Assembly: GCA_937876195.1 (NCBI GenBank)
Contig: CALEIK010000037.1
Span: 1 to 60,945 of the forward strand
Origin: an uncultured Flavobacteriales bacterium
Lineage (GTDB): Bacteria > Bacteroidota > Bacteroidia > Flavobacteriales_D > Crocinitomicaceae
DNA length: 60,945 nt
Direction of reading: 5' to 3'
In this document: one piece after another, positions 44,917 through 53,417 of the stretch
How positions within the stretch are numbered: position 1 is the first letter of the stretch
Layout of the letters: each line of letters starts with the position of its first letter
Notes under the pieces: model-generated
Told to the model about the DNA's origin: nothing
The model's input: the letters and a program-made list of their open reading frames with translations, nothing else
Databases searched by the model: none
Translations under genes and position numbers: made by a program

Positions 44917-45285
44917 TCAATCACCTTCATAACGCACAGCGATGTGGATCCAGCTTGATCGTCCCAAACGTAAGATCAATGGCCATAGGACTAGAAACGC
45001 CAGCACCATTAGTCCAAAATAAACCCAGGTCATGATGCCATCAGAAAAGAGTGCTAAAAACAAAAACGGCATTTCAATGGCAACAACTATTGGATAACTG
45101 ATCCACATTGCACCAATCCAAAACCCATTTTCAATTTCGTATTTCTGCCCGCAATGAGAACATCTTTCAGGCATTTCAAGAATTTCATTATAGCGAAAAA
45201 GTCCAGTCTTATTGAAAAGATCGCCTTTTCGGCATCGCGGACACTTGAGTGAAAGTAGCGATTGAATCAGTGAAGGAGTTGACAT
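44917..45285 (-). CDS. DUF983 family membrane protein
   Basis: A 122-aa protein. The N-terminus carries a zinc-ribbon-like pair (CPRCRKGDLF at about 15-24 and CSHCGQKYE near 42), followed by two membrane helices (about 60-82 and 86-108) and a short basic tail (RLGRSSWIHIAVRYEGD). This matches DUF983, a small membrane family of unknown function found in many bacteria. It is convergent with lepA and lies just downstream of the accBC terminator on the same strand as accC, so it probably has its own promoter. Confidence 0.85.
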   Translation of the reverse strand: MSTPSLIQSLLSLKCPRCRKGDLFNKTGLFRYNEILEMPERCSHCGQKYEIENGFWIGAMWISYPIVVAIEMPFLFLALFSDGIMTWVYFGLMVLAFLVLWPLILRLGRSSWIHIAVRYEGD

Positions 45286-45298
45286 ACAATTTTAGTAT

Positions 45299-45336
45299 AA
45301 AAAAAGAGCTGTCTCCTTGTGGTTGACAGCTCTTTT
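45299..45336 (-). terminator. Intrinsic terminator of the plsX-fabH-accBC unit
   Basis: A 12-bp stem (AAAAGAGCTGTC at 45302-45313, complement at 45325-45336) with an 11-nt loop, followed on the minus strand by a T-run (complement of 45299-45305). It lies 8 bp after the accC stop. Confidence 0.9.
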
Positions 45337-45344
45337 ATTTTCTT

Positions 45345-46679
45345 CTAATACTCAAACGTATCCATAAAACTCGTTGTGAAATCGCCCTTATTGAATTTAG
45401 GGTCATTCATCAGTTTCTGATGGAATGGAATTGTTGTTTTAATCCCTTCAATAATGTATTCATCGAGTGCACGTTTCATTTTCAAAATTGCTTCTTCACG
45501 TGTTTGCGCTACAGCAATTAGTTTCGAAATCATGGAATCATAATTTGGAGGAATTACATAACCCGCATAAACGTGCGTATCAACTCTAATTCCATGACCT
45601 CCCGGAGAGTGATAGGTTTCTATCCTTCCTGGTGACGGTCTAAAGTTTTCCTTAGGATCCTCAGCGTTGATTCTGCATTGAATTGCATGCATTTTTGGAA
45701 AATAATTTTCTCCAGAAATTTTTTCTCCAAACGCAATCTTTATTTGTTCCTTGATTAAATCGTAATTGATTACCTCCTCGGTAATGGTATGTTCTACCTG
45801 AATTCTCGTATTCATCTCCATGAAATAAAAATCACGGTGCTTGTCTACCAAAAATTCAACAGTCCCTACTCCTTCGTACTTAACTGCCTTTGTTGCTTTA
45901 ATAGCAGCATCTCCCATTCGTTTACGAAGATCATCTGTCATAAACGGAGAAGGTGTTTCCTCTACCAATTTTTGGTGACGACGTTGAATCGAACAATCTC
46001 TTTCGGATAAGTGACATGCATTTCCGTATTGATCTCCTGCAATTTGAATCTCGATATGACGTGGTTCTTCGATAAATTTCTCCATGTAGATGCCGTCATT
46101 ACCGAATGCAGCTCCCGCTTCAGCACGTGTAGAATCCCACGCTGCTTCCATGTCTTCTTCTTTCCAAACTACGCGCATTCCTTTACCACCACCACCGGCA
46201 GTCGCTTTAAGAATAATCGGGTACTTGATTTTTTTTGCAACTTTTTTAGCATCATCAAGGTCTTTCAACAATCCAGTAGAACCAGGAATACAAGGTACTC
46301 CCGCTTTTATCATTGTTGCTTTCGCATTCGATTTATCCCCCATCCCTGAAATCTGCTCAGGAGTTGCTCCAATAAATTTGATGTTATGCTCTTGACAAAC
46401 TTTTGAGAATTTTTCGTTCTCAGATAAAAACCCGTAACCTGGGTGAATTGCATCTGCATTCGTGATTTCCGCTGCAGCAATGATATTTGGAATCGAGAGA
46501 TACGAAAGTGCACTTGATGGTGGACCAATACACACCGCTTCATCTGCAAAACGCACTGGTAAACTGTCTTTGTCAGCAGTCGAGTACACGGCAACGGTTT
46601 TAATTCCCATTTCCTTGCACGTACGTATTATTCGCAACGCAATCTCACCTCGATTGGCAATCAATATTTTTTTGAACAT
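45345..46679 (-). CDS. accC: Acetyl-CoA carboxylase biotin carboxylase subunit
   Basis: A 444-aa ATP-grasp enzyme that carboxylates the biotin of AccB using bicarbonate and ATP, the first half-reaction of malonyl-CoA formation. Visible motifs are KKILIANRGEIALRIIRTCK at the N-terminus, HPGYGFLSEN, ILKATAGGGGKGMRVV (glycine-rich loop), ERDCSIQRRHQKLVEE, MEMNTRIQVEHTITE and INAEDP. Length is as expected. It lies 57 bp after accB and is the last gene of the unit, before the terminator. The carboxyltransferase genes are not in this window. Confidence 0.97.
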   Translation of the reverse strand: MFKKILIANRGEIALRIIRTCKEMGIKTVAVYSTADKDSLPVRFADEAVCIGPPSSALSYLSIPNIIAAAEITNADAIHPGYGFLSENEKFSKVCQEHNIKFIGATPEQISGMGDKSNAKATMIKAGVPCIPGSTGLLKDLDDAKKVAKKIKYPIILKATAGGGGKGMRVVWKEEDMEAAWDSTRAEAGAAFGNDGIYMEKFIEEPRHIEIQIAGDQYGNACHLSERDCSIQRRHQKLVEETPSPFMTDDLRKRMGDAAIKATKAVKYEGVGTVEFLVDKHRDFYFMEMNTRIQVEHTITEEVINYDLIKEQIKIAFGEKISGENYFPKMHAIQCRINAEDPKENFRPSPGRIETYHSPGGHGIRVDTHVYAGYVIPPNYDSMISKLIAVAQTREEAILKMKRALDEYIIEGIKTTIPFHQKLMNDPKFNKGDFTTSFMDTFEY

Positions 46680-46736
46680 GCCTAACTATTTTTAGTATGA
46701 ATACGAAAGAAGGTTTTTACCCTCTTCACTATTAAC

Positions 46737-47225
46737 TTATGATGGATCTACCAAGAATAGAGGTTGATCATATTCCACAGGAGTAGCATCATCAACCAAT
46801 ACTTTGACGATTTTTCCTGTTATTTCAGCTTCTATTTCATTGAACAATTTCATTGCCTCAATAATACATACAGTATCACCCTTTGCGATAGAATCACCAA
46901 CATTTATGAACGGATCCTTGTCTGGACCAGCGGAACGGTAAAATGTTCCAATCATTGGTGATTTAATCGTAATTAAGTTTGCATTTTCATCAGCTGCCGG
47001 TGCTGCTGCCGCAGGTGCTGGTGCTGATGCAGGCGCCGATGCCGGAGCCGCTACAGGTGCAGGGGCTAATTGCGGGGCAGCTTGAACAATAATTTGCTTT
47101 TCTTCCCTTGAAGCAGTGCTTTCAGTTCTAATGGTAATTTTAAAGTCCTTTTGTTCGATTTCAACTTCATTTACGCCTGACTTTGCGACAAACTTGATCA
47201 AATCTTGAATTTCTTTTATGTTCAT
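46737..47225 (-). CDS. accB: Biotin carboxyl carrier protein of acetyl-CoA carboxylase
   Basis: A 162-aa protein. The N-terminal part (1-45) is the usual helical start (MNIKEIQDLIKFVAKSG) with charged residues. An Ala/Pro-rich flexible linker covers about 50-80. The C-terminal biotinyl domain contains PMIGTFYRSAGP and the biotin attachment site EAMK with K126. It carries carboxybiotin between AccC and the carboxyltransferase. It lies 38 bp after fabH and 57 bp before accC, the usual order. Confidence 0.97.
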   Translation of the reverse strand: MNIKEIQDLIKFVAKSGVNEVEIEQKDFKITIRTESTASREEKQIIVQAAPQLAPAPVAAPASAPASAPAPAAAAPAADENANLITIKSPMIGTFYRSAGPDKDPFINVGDSIAKGDTVCIIEAMKLFNEIEAEITGKIVKVLVDDATPVEYDQPLFLVDPS

Positions 47226-47263
47226 TACTTTAAGGTTTTATTAATAGGTAAAAATACTATTTT

Positions 47264-48253
47264 TTAGGAATTGTAAGCCCACTTGAGATAAACTGCACCC
47301 CAAGTAAACCCTCCGCCAAAAGCTGACAGAATTAACGTATCCCCTTTTTTCAATTGTTTTTCGTAATCCCAGAGACATAACGGCAAAGTTCCTGCCGTTG
47401 TGTTCCCATATTTTTCAATATTAATCATGACCTTTTCACGCGGTAAGCCCATACGTTTAGCGGTCGCATCTATAATTCTTAAATTCGCTTGATGTGGTAC
47501 TAGCCAGTCAACCGTTTCACTCGTTAAGTTATTTTTTTCCATGATCTCTGCAGAGACTTCTGCCATATTGGTCACGGCGAATTTAAATACTTGCTTTCCC
47601 TCCTGTCTTACAAAGTGCATACGATTCTCAACCGTTTGAATAGATGCCGGATTTAATGAACCACCAGCTGGTTGAACAAGGTACTCTCTTCCCGAACCAT
47701 CACTTCTTAAGATAAAATCCTGAACACCTAATCCTTCTTCATTCGGTTCTAACAACACAGCTCCAGCGCCATCACCAAAAATAACGCAGGTTGTTCTGTC
47801 TTCGTAATCAATGATGGAGCTCATTTTATCAACGCCAACAACTACGACCTTTTTGTAACGTCCAGTTTCAATAAACTGTGCTCCGGTCGCCAAGGCATAA
47901 ATAAATCCTGAGCAAGCTGCGATCAAATCGTAACCCCATGCATTTTTCATCCCCAATTTATCACATAACACATTTGCCGTACTTGGAAAAGGATAGTCTG
48001 GCGTAACCGTCGCTAAAATAACCAACTCAACGTCCTCAGGGGCAGTATTGGTTTTTTCAAGCAACCCTTGAACTGCACCAACAGCCATATCCGAGGAAGC
48101 ACCATCTTTCATGATACGTCTCTCTTTTATCCCAGTACGTGACATAATCCACTCATCAGAGGTATCAACAAACGTAGAAAGTTCTTCATTTGTAAGAATA
48201 TAGTCTGGCAAATAGCCCTGCACTCCAGTAATTGCTGCTGTTATTTTACTCAT
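47264..48253 (-). CDS. fabH: 3-oxoacyl-ACP synthase III (KAS III)
   Basis: A 329-aa enzyme that condenses acetyl-CoA with malonyl-ACP to start fatty acid synthesis. The catalytic triad is visible: C114 in DLIAACSGFIYALATG, H254 in LVPHQANLRI and N284 in YGNTTAGTLPL. SRTGIKERR near residue 38 is the CoA-binding arginine region. The C-terminal SAFGGGFTWGAVYLKW is typical. It starts 2 bp after the plsX stop, so the two are translationally linked. Substrate preference (acetyl or branched primers) cannot be read from sequence here. Confidence 0.96.
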   Translation of the reverse strand: MSKITAAITGVQGYLPDYILTNEELSTFVDTSDEWIMSRTGIKERRIMKDGASSDMAVGAVQGLLEKTNTAPEDVELVILATVTPDYPFPSTANVLCDKLGMKNAWGYDLIAACSGFIYALATGAQFIETGRYKKVVVVGVDKMSSIIDYEDRTTCVIFGDGAGAVLLEPNEEGLGVQDFILRSDGSGREYLVQPAGGSLNPASIQTVENRMHFVRQEGKQVFKFAVTNMAEVSAEIMEKNNLTSETVDWLVPHQANLRIIDATAKRMGLPREKVMINIEKYGNTTAGTLPLCLWDYEKQLKKGDTLILSAFGGGFTWGAVYLKWAYNS

Positions 48254-48255
48254 AA

Positions 48256-49194
48256 TTAATTAAATGCTTCATTTATGCTTGAAGTAAGTCCAGAAGTAGC
48301 TACTTCATAAGCATGTAAAATCATGTTTTTTACGGCAATGTCATTCGAAATTCCATGTCCAATAATGACATTTCCTTTGACGCCAAGAATAGGTGTTCCA
48401 CCGTAATTTTCGTAATTAAATCGATCAAAAAATTCATCTTGCAAACCTCTCTTTTTCATTAATTCGTAGACCCCTTCGGCTTGTTTCAAAACGATGTTGC
48501 CGGTAAATCCGTCACACACCACGACATCTGCTTTTCCTGAAAACAAATCTCTTCCTTCAATATTCCCTATAAAGTTAATATCGTCTGAAGCGGCAATCAA
48601 CTTGTGTGCAGCTAAGGTAACAATATTACCTTTTGATTCTTCTTCACCGATACTTAAAAGCGCTACACGTGGGTTTTCGTTTCCGTAAACATGCTTGGAG
48701 TACAATGACCCCAGCACCGCAAATTGATGCAATACGTCTGGTTTACAGTCGGCGTTTGTGCCAACGTCCAAAAGAATAGACTTTGAGCCGTTAATGGAAG
48801 GAAGTGTAGATGTGATGCAAGGGCGAATAACTCCTGGTATCGTATTAATTACGAACATAGATCCGATCATCATTGCGCCAGTATTTCCAGTACTTGCAAA
48901 GGCATTAATCTCACCTTTGGCTAATAATTGAAATCCGACGGCAATACTACTGTTTGGTTTTTGCGTTAATGCCCTGGTTGGGTGATCCGTCATTTCTATG
49001 ACTTCCGGCGCGTGAACGATTTGATATCCCTCAGCGGTTTCTCCAACCGAAGATAGGCAACTCAAGATCGTTTCTTGGTCGCCTATTAGGACAATCACAA
49101 CTTCTTTGGGAAGTTCTTTTTTAGCGAGGATTGCCCCCGCTATGTTCGCGTCGGGTGCAAAATCTCCACCTAAAACATCAATGCCAATCTTCAT
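48256..49194 (-). CDS. plsX: Phosphate acyltransferase PlsX
   Basis: A 312-aa enzyme that forms acyl-phosphate from acyl-ACP for phospholipid synthesis by PlsY. It acts on the cytoplasmic face of the membrane. Motifs: MKIGIDVLGGDFAPDANIAG at the N-terminus, MTDHPTRALTQKPNSSIAVG, ASTGNTGAMM and DVGTNADCKPDVLHQFAVLG. VVCDGFTGNIVLKQAEGVYE and the C-terminal GHGISND are also conserved. It is read from the ATG complementary to 49192-49194. It lies 25 bp after rpmF, the classic rpmF-plsX-fabH order. Confidence 0.96.
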   Translation of the reverse strand: MKIGIDVLGGDFAPDANIAGAILAKKELPKEVVIVLIGDQETILSCLSSVGETAEGYQIVHAPEVIEMTDHPTRALTQKPNSSIAVGFQLLAKGEINAFASTGNTGAMMIGSMFVINTIPGVIRPCITSTLPSINGSKSILLDVGTNADCKPDVLHQFAVLGSLYSKHVYGNENPRVALLSIGEEESKGNIVTLAAHKLIAASDDINFIGNIEGRDLFSGKADVVVCDGFTGNIVLKQAEGVYELMKKRGLQDEFFDRFNYENYGGTPILGVKGNVIIGHGISNDIAVKNMILHAYEVATSGLTSSINEAFN

Positions 49195-49219
49195 AGAATG
49201 AAGAATTTAAATTACAGCT

Positions 49220-49411
49220 TTATACTGCTACTTCTTTTTCCGCTACTACTTTTCCTTTGTAGTACAATTTCCCCTCATGCCAATGAGCGTGGTGAAAAAG
49301 GTGAGGTTGTCCTGTTGTTGGACATGTAGCAATATTGTTCGCTTCAGCCTTCACATGTGTTCTTCTCTTGTCACGTCTCGTTCTCGAGATCTTGCGTTTT
49401 GGATGTGCCAT
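49220..49411 (-). CDS. rpmF: 50S ribosomal protein L32
   Basis: A 63-aa basic protein. MAHPKRKISRTRRDKRRTHV is the conserved L32 start; the rest includes CPTTGQPHLFHHAHWHEGKL. A single Cys is seen, so the zinc knuckle of some L32 proteins appears reduced. It lies between the DUF177 gene (21 bp) and plsX (25 bp), the usual gene order linking ribosome and lipid synthesis. Confidence 0.95.
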   Translation of the reverse strand: MAHPKRKISRTRRDKRRTHVKAEANNIATCPTTGQPHLFHHAHWHEGKLYYKGKVVAEKEVAV

Positions 49412-49432
49412 TTTACTTTTATATTATATTCT

Positions 49433-50011
49433 TTATTTCAACTTTTTAAGTGCCGCCCACCGTGGATCAATCATCTCATCGTCGTCACTTTCACTTTCAG
49501 AATCATTCCCTTTCGGGACTCCATCGTCGGATACTAAGATATACTCATTCAATAGTGCCATCATTTCTTCGTTACATTCTCCTTTTTTATGCACCGCTCG
49601 AACGGGCAACGAAACCGTAATCAATTCCAAAATACTTTCTTGAACATTGATTTCAAATTCCTCAGGTTGTATAACAATTAATGATTCATCGTCGGATTCT
49701 TCAGTGCCAAACTTATAGACCAATCTGTAAGTTGCCTTTATCTTCACTTCGCAAGGATCGTTGCATCGGTTGCAGTTAGTTTCCACTTTGCCTTTTAAGG
49801 AAAAATCCCCAATAAGCATTGTTTCTTTTTTCTCTAACAACAACTCAACCTTAACGTTTCCCTTGTCAATAATTGAGTAATCTATACTATCAAAGAACGC
49901 ATCAGTTATGTCGTACTCGAACTTGTGAACTCCAAGATTCAAGCCCACAAAAGGTATGATATACTCTTTATTCGACTTCACTGTTACATTTATTTCACCT
50001 GCTTTCTTCAC
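49433..50011 (-). CDS. YceD/DUF177 family protein
   Basis: A 192-aa protein. The start is a GTG (complement of 50009-50011); the next in-frame Met is far inside. The conserved C-x2-C-x3-C (CNRCNDPC) in the middle, with flanking beta strands (GDFSLKGKVETN, KIKATYRLVYKFG), is the DUF177 signature. The last about 20 residues end DPRWAALKKLK, also typical. The family is linked to 23S rRNA processing or ribosome assembly and nearly always precedes rpmF. A -7 box lies 13 bp before the start codon, so the leader is very short. Confidence 0.9.
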   Translation of the reverse strand: MKKAGEINVTVKSNKEYIIPFVGLNLGVHKFEYDITDAFFDSIDYSIIDKGNVKVELLLEKKETMLIGDFSLKGKVETNCNRCNDPCEVKIKATYRLVYKFGTEESDDESLIVIQPEEFEINVQESILELITVSLPVRAVHKKGECNEEMMALLNEYILVSDDGVPKGNDSESESDDDEMIDPRWAALKKLK

Positions 50012-50024
50012 AAAAGACGGGCGG

Positions 50025-50032
50025 CAAAGGTA
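50025..50032 (-). promoter_or_regulatory. -7 box of the DUF177-rpmF-plsX-fabH-accBC unit
   Basis: The minus strand reads TATTACCTTTGCCGCC, whose TACCTTTG (complement of 50025-50032) fits TAnnTTTG. Transcription would start only about 7 nt before the GTG start codon. No clear TTG lies at -33. Confidence 0.6.
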
Positions 50033-50133
50033 ATAATTTTAAATTAAACCTGTCGTTAAGAATGAATTATTTTAAGAAAAAGCATTTGTACTAAAACCCC
50101 AGTTCTTTTCAACCTCAATTCAGTCACAAATAA

Positions 50134-51240
50134 TTACTCTCTTCTTCTATCTCGTGGACTCATTTCTCGTGCTTCAATGACCAATGGGTTTGCCGTGATT
50201 TCTTTTTCTAATTGATGATTTCTATAGACATCGATTGCGAGATAAATAGCATTGCGCATAGAATCTCCCGAAGCGATATTCTTTCCTGCAATATCAAAGG
50301 CAGTTCCGTGATCGGGAGAAGTTCGTATAATGGGTAAGCCTGCCGTAAAATTAACTCCTTCGTCAAAGGACAATGCTTTGAAAGCTGAAAGTCCCTGATC
50401 GTGATACATGGCTAACACACCGTCATAAGATGATCTAGCGCTCGAACCAAAAAAACCATCTGCTGGAAATGGTCCAAAAGCCAAAATTCCTTCTTCCTTT
50501 ACTTTCTGAATGGCAGGTAAGATACTCTCCTGCTCTTCTGTGCCCATTTTTCCATTTTCTCCTGCATGGGGGTTTATTCCCAATACGGCAATCTTTGGGC
50601 GCTGAATTCCAAAGTCCTTTTTTAAGCTAGCACTGAAGGCACGGATTTTATCGATCACTCGATTCATGGTAATGGTAGAACTAACATCTTTCAGCGGAAT
50701 ATGGGTCGTTACCAAACCTACTCTCAAGCTTGGAGCAATCATTAACATCAAAGCATCTTCTTGTCCGGCCAAATCTGCCAAATATTCGGTGTGACCTGGA
50801 AACTTAAATCCTACTTTGCTCATTGCGTCTTTGGAAATGGGTGCCGTGACCAAAACATCTATTTTCCCAGAAGCCAAATCTTCGGTTGCCTTTTCCAATG
50901 CTTGAAAGGCGTATTTCCCTCCCGTTTCTGTTGCCTCACCGACATTCAACTCAAGGTCTTCCTCCCAAACATTGATGATGTTCACCTTTCTTCGCTTTGC
51001 TTTTTCGGCTGAATCTGCAGACTGATAAACAAAATCATTAAAATCCATTGTTTTCTTATAAAAGGAAAACACTTTTGCTGAACCATATATAATAGGAGTA
51101 CAATCAACCAATATGCGGTTGTCACTTAACGCTTTCATAATTACTTCAGGTGATATTCCATTCACATCACCAATCGAAATCCCCACACGAACGTCGTCCT
51201 TAGACGTTGTTTCTTTACTCACTTCATTCGTTTTGTTCAT
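50134..51240 (-). CDS. pdxA: 4-hydroxythreonine-4-phosphate dehydrogenase
   Basis: A 368-aa NAD-dependent enzyme of pyridoxal 5'-phosphate synthesis, about 30 residues longer than the E. coli enzyme because of an N-terminal extension (about 1-18) rich in Lys, Thr and Glu. Conserved blocks are VGISIGDVNGISPEVI, a FPGHTEYLAD metal-site block, LGINPHAGENGKMG and AMYHDQGLSAFKALSFDEGV, then IIRTSPDHGTAFDIAGKNIA. It has its own promoter (51290-51321) and ends 122 bp before the DUF177 gene, a conserved neighbour order in this phylum. The DUF177 unit may also be read from this promoter. Confidence 0.95.
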   Translation of the reverse strand: MNKTNEVSKETTSKDDVRVGISIGDVNGISPEVIMKALSDNRILVDCTPIIYGSAKVFSFYKKTMDFNDFVYQSADSAEKAKRRKVNIINVWEEDLELNVGEATETGGKYAFQALEKATEDLASGKIDVLVTAPISKDAMSKVGFKFPGHTEYLADLAGQEDALMLMIAPSLRVGLVTTHIPLKDVSSTITMNRVIDKIRAFSASLKKDFGIQRPKIAVLGINPHAGENGKMGTEEQESILPAIQKVKEEGILAFGPFPADGFFGSSARSSYDGVLAMYHDQGLSAFKALSFDEGVNFTAGLPIIRTSPDHGTAFDIAGKNIASGDSMRNAIYLAIDVYRNHQLEKEITANPLVIEAREMSPRDRRRE

Positions 51241-51289
51241 TGTGTAATTTATTAAGTGCTAAGATTATTTGACTGCCCTTTCACAATCA

Positions 51290-51321
51290 CAAAAATAATG
51301 AACTTACTGGAAGTGTAACAA
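51290..51321 (-). promoter_or_regulatory. Promoter of pdxA
   Basis: On the minus strand TTG (complement of 51319-51321), 21 bp, then TATTTTTG (complement of 51290-51297) match the Bacteroidota consensus. Leader of about 42 nt. Confidence 0.65.
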
Positions 51322-51486
51322 TGAGAAATTTTAAAGATGCAGATTTCTCTCTATCCCAAACAAATCTATGCAAAAACCTGAACGGTGACCCAACTATTTT
51401 GTCCTAACTTAAGACGTGTGTACGCCTGCGTAAAAAAGATTAACGTAAACTTAATATTGGAAAAAAAATCAAAAACAAAAGAAAGC

Positions 51487-51494
51487 TACTTTTG
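51487..51494 (+). promoter_or_regulatory. -7 box of the phosphate-transport cassette
   Basis: TACTTTTG matches TAnnTTTG, 34 bp before the first ATG of the three-gene unit. The nearest upstream TTG (51457-51459) is 27 bp away, too far for the usual spacing, so the -33 is uncertain. Confidence 0.5.
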
Positions 51495-51528
51495 ACTAAA
51501 ATTTTACCATTATAAAGTAACAAATACA

Positions 51529-52266
51529 ATGGGTGCAATTACAAAAAAGGCTTCGAAAAGTAAGGTAAAGACTAAAACCATACTTTTAAACGCATTGGCT
51601 GAATTTTTAGCGTCAATCATTTTTACATCGTTGTATTTCATATTTATCAGTCGCTACTTTTCAGAAGAATTCAGTTCTAGTATCGTTGTTCTCTTCTTTA
51701 CGATTGGTGTTGCCTTCTTTGCCGCAATATTTATCCCATTTCACACTTATCGTATCCATATTATCCCTTTTGTTTCTCTGATTTCTGCGCTACGAAAAAG
51801 AGATCCAATGGTACTCGTACATAAAGTTCCTTCCCAGATCTTAGGATCCTTCTTGGGTGTGCTCATTTTCAACGAAATCAACAAGCGAACCATACAAGTC
51901 GATATCGAGGTCCTGCAGATGATTCCTCTTCAAGATACAGGTTTGATAATTCTATTAAATACACTCGCCGCGGCATTGCTTTGTTACGGGTTCTATTTAA
52001 TTCGAATTCTGTTTAAAGCAAAAAGATTATCAGGAACCATTTATTTAAGCCTTTATTTTATGGTGCTGTTTGCAGCGACAGGACTCTTTTCAAGCGTCTC
52101 TGCGCTAAACCCTTTTGGGTATTTATTTTATGATTTGATGCACAATCAGACCATTTTTAATCAACCGTTTTTGTTTGTATTGGTAAATCACTTCCTAGCG
52201 CCAATCCTTGGCGTTTTTCTGGTGTTTTACTACATCAAGCCTAAAGTAATGTACCAAAATAAGTAG
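51529..52266 (+). CDS. Divergent aquaporin-fold (MIP-like) membrane protein
   Basis: A 245-aa, six-helix membrane protein. TM1 (about 18-41) keeps the family's Glu (E25 in NALAEFLAS). After TM2, HIIPFVSLISALRKRDP (77-93) aligns with the first re-entrant loop of aquaporins (HLNPAVT): H77 and P80 kept, N changed to I79, A to F81. QILGSFLGVLIF matches the following helix. SALNPFGYLFYDLM (191-204) aligns with the second NPA box: N194-P195 kept, A to F196, and the filter Arg replaced by G197. The end NHFLAPILGVFLVFYYI fits the last helix. A water or glycerol pore is therefore unlikely; a distinct permeation or accessory role is possible. It stops 2 bp before the PiT-like gene. The assignment is by eye. 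Confidence 0.6.
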   Translation: MGAITKKASKSKVKTKTILLNALAEFLASIIFTSLYFIFISRYFSEEFSSSIVVLFFTIGVAFFAAIFIPFHTYRIHIIPFVSLISALRKRDPMVLVHKVPSQILGSFLGVLIFNEINKRTIQVDIEVLQMIPLQDTGLIILLNTLAAALLCYGFYLIRILFKAKRLSGTIYLSLYFMVLFAATGLFSSVSALNPFGYLFYDLMHNQTIFNQPFLFVLVNHFLAPILGVFLVFYYIKPKVMYQNK

Positions 52267-52268
52267 AC

Positions 52269-53387
52269 ATGAGTAAATTAAGTTTAGCTTCACAAATTAT
52301 CGGTGAAAAAAGGTATCAATCCTTGGTGCTTTTTGGACTTCAGGAAAGAACTTTTTTAAGGCTTATTGCTGCTTTCTTTGTCATTGCAGTTATCTTTTAT
52401 CCGTATCCGGAAATTGCGATGTGGATAGGGTTCATGTTTGCAGGATATTCTGCAATTGCGAACGATTCGATTCAAACGATTGGTACTTTCATTTCTTCTA
52501 ACTCAGAGGTCAAATGGTGGAAGCTGTGGTTGTGGATTGGTGGAATATTTGTTGTTACCGTTTTATATAGCTGGATTATGTACGACGGAGACGTTTCCTT
52601 TCAACGGTTAAACTCCAAAGGATTTTCTGAATCTCCTACATCTTTTCACTTTCTACAGATTGTTGCGCCCTTACTTTTATTGATTATAACGCGCCTAAGA
52701 ATGCCAGTTTCCACAACATTTATGTTGTTGAGCTGCTTTAGTTCAAGTGCTTCGGGAATTATAGGTGTCACCGAAAAAAGCCTATTGGGCTATGGCTTGG
52801 CCTTCGTCGTTGCTATGCTGGTTTGGTATTTATTAGCTGGTGCTATCAATAGGCTAACTCAGGGTAAACCTCATCCAATGTGGAGAATTGCACAATGGGT
52901 CATCAGTGGTTGGTTATGGAGTATGTGGATTACGCACGATGCCGCGAATATTGCCATTTTCTTGAACAGAAGTTTAACGCTAATCGACTTCATCGCCTTT
53001 GCTGGATTTGTTTTTCTTGGGCTAGGGATTTTGTTTTACCTACGTGGCGATAAAATTCAACGCATCATTACTGAAAAATCGCAAGTAGTGGATGTCCGTG
53101 CAGCAAGTGTCATTGACATTGTTTATGCACTGATTCTTTTTGTTTTTAAAGAGTGGAGTAACATCCCAATGAGTACGACATGGATCTTTTTGGGACTGCT
53201 TGGAGGTCGTGAATTGGCGATGCAACTGTCGAAGAAATCAGACACACAACGAACAATGGGCAGTACAGTACGCATGATTCTTCGTGATATAGGGTTTGCA
53301 GCTTTCGGATTAATTATATCTGTTTTACTCGCAATTGCTGTAAACACAAATATTCAACAGGAACTGATTATCTATTTCGGATGGTAA
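52269..53387 (+). CDS. Divergent PiT-like inorganic phosphate permease
   Basis: A 372-aa protein with about ten membrane helices. It shows the two-fold repeat of the PiT (PHO4) family. IANDSIQTIGT (63-73) and THDAANIAIFL (222-232) correspond to the paired GANDxANAxGT motifs. MPVSTTFMLLS (145-155) and IPMSTTWIFLG (299-309) correspond to the paired P-V-S-T-T-H motifs, both lacking the usual His. The Gly before N-D is replaced by Ala in the first copy and by Thr-His in the second. It probably moves phosphate with Na or H, but the motif changes leave the substrate open. It begins 2 bp after the MIP-like gene and ends 30 bp before the NptA-like gene, so all three look co-transcribed. Confidence 0.7.
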   Translation: MSKLSLASQIIGEKRYQSLVLFGLQERTFLRLIAAFFVIAVIFYPYPEIAMWIGFMFAGYSAIANDSIQTIGTFISSNSEVKWWKLWLWIGGIFVVTVLYSWIMYDGDVSFQRLNSKGFSESPTSFHFLQIVAPLLLLIITRLRMPVSTTFMLLSCFSSSASGIIGVTEKSLLGYGLAFVVAMLVWYLLAGAINRLTQGKPHPMWRIAQWVISGWLWSMWITHDAANIAIFLNRSLTLIDFIAFAGFVFLGLGILFYLRGDKIQRIITEKSQVVDVRAASVIDIVYALILFVFKEWSNIPMSTTWIFLGLLGGRELAMQLSKKSDTQRTMGSTVRMILRDIGFAAFGLIISVLLAIAVNTNIQQELIIYFGW

Positions 53388-53417
53388 CCACTAGTATAAC
53401 GAACTAAAAGACGTAAA

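Noticed and set aside
51457..51494. TTG at 51457 paired with TACTTTTG as a full promoter
   Set aside because: The spacing is 27 bp, beyond the usual 17-23; only the -7 box was kept.
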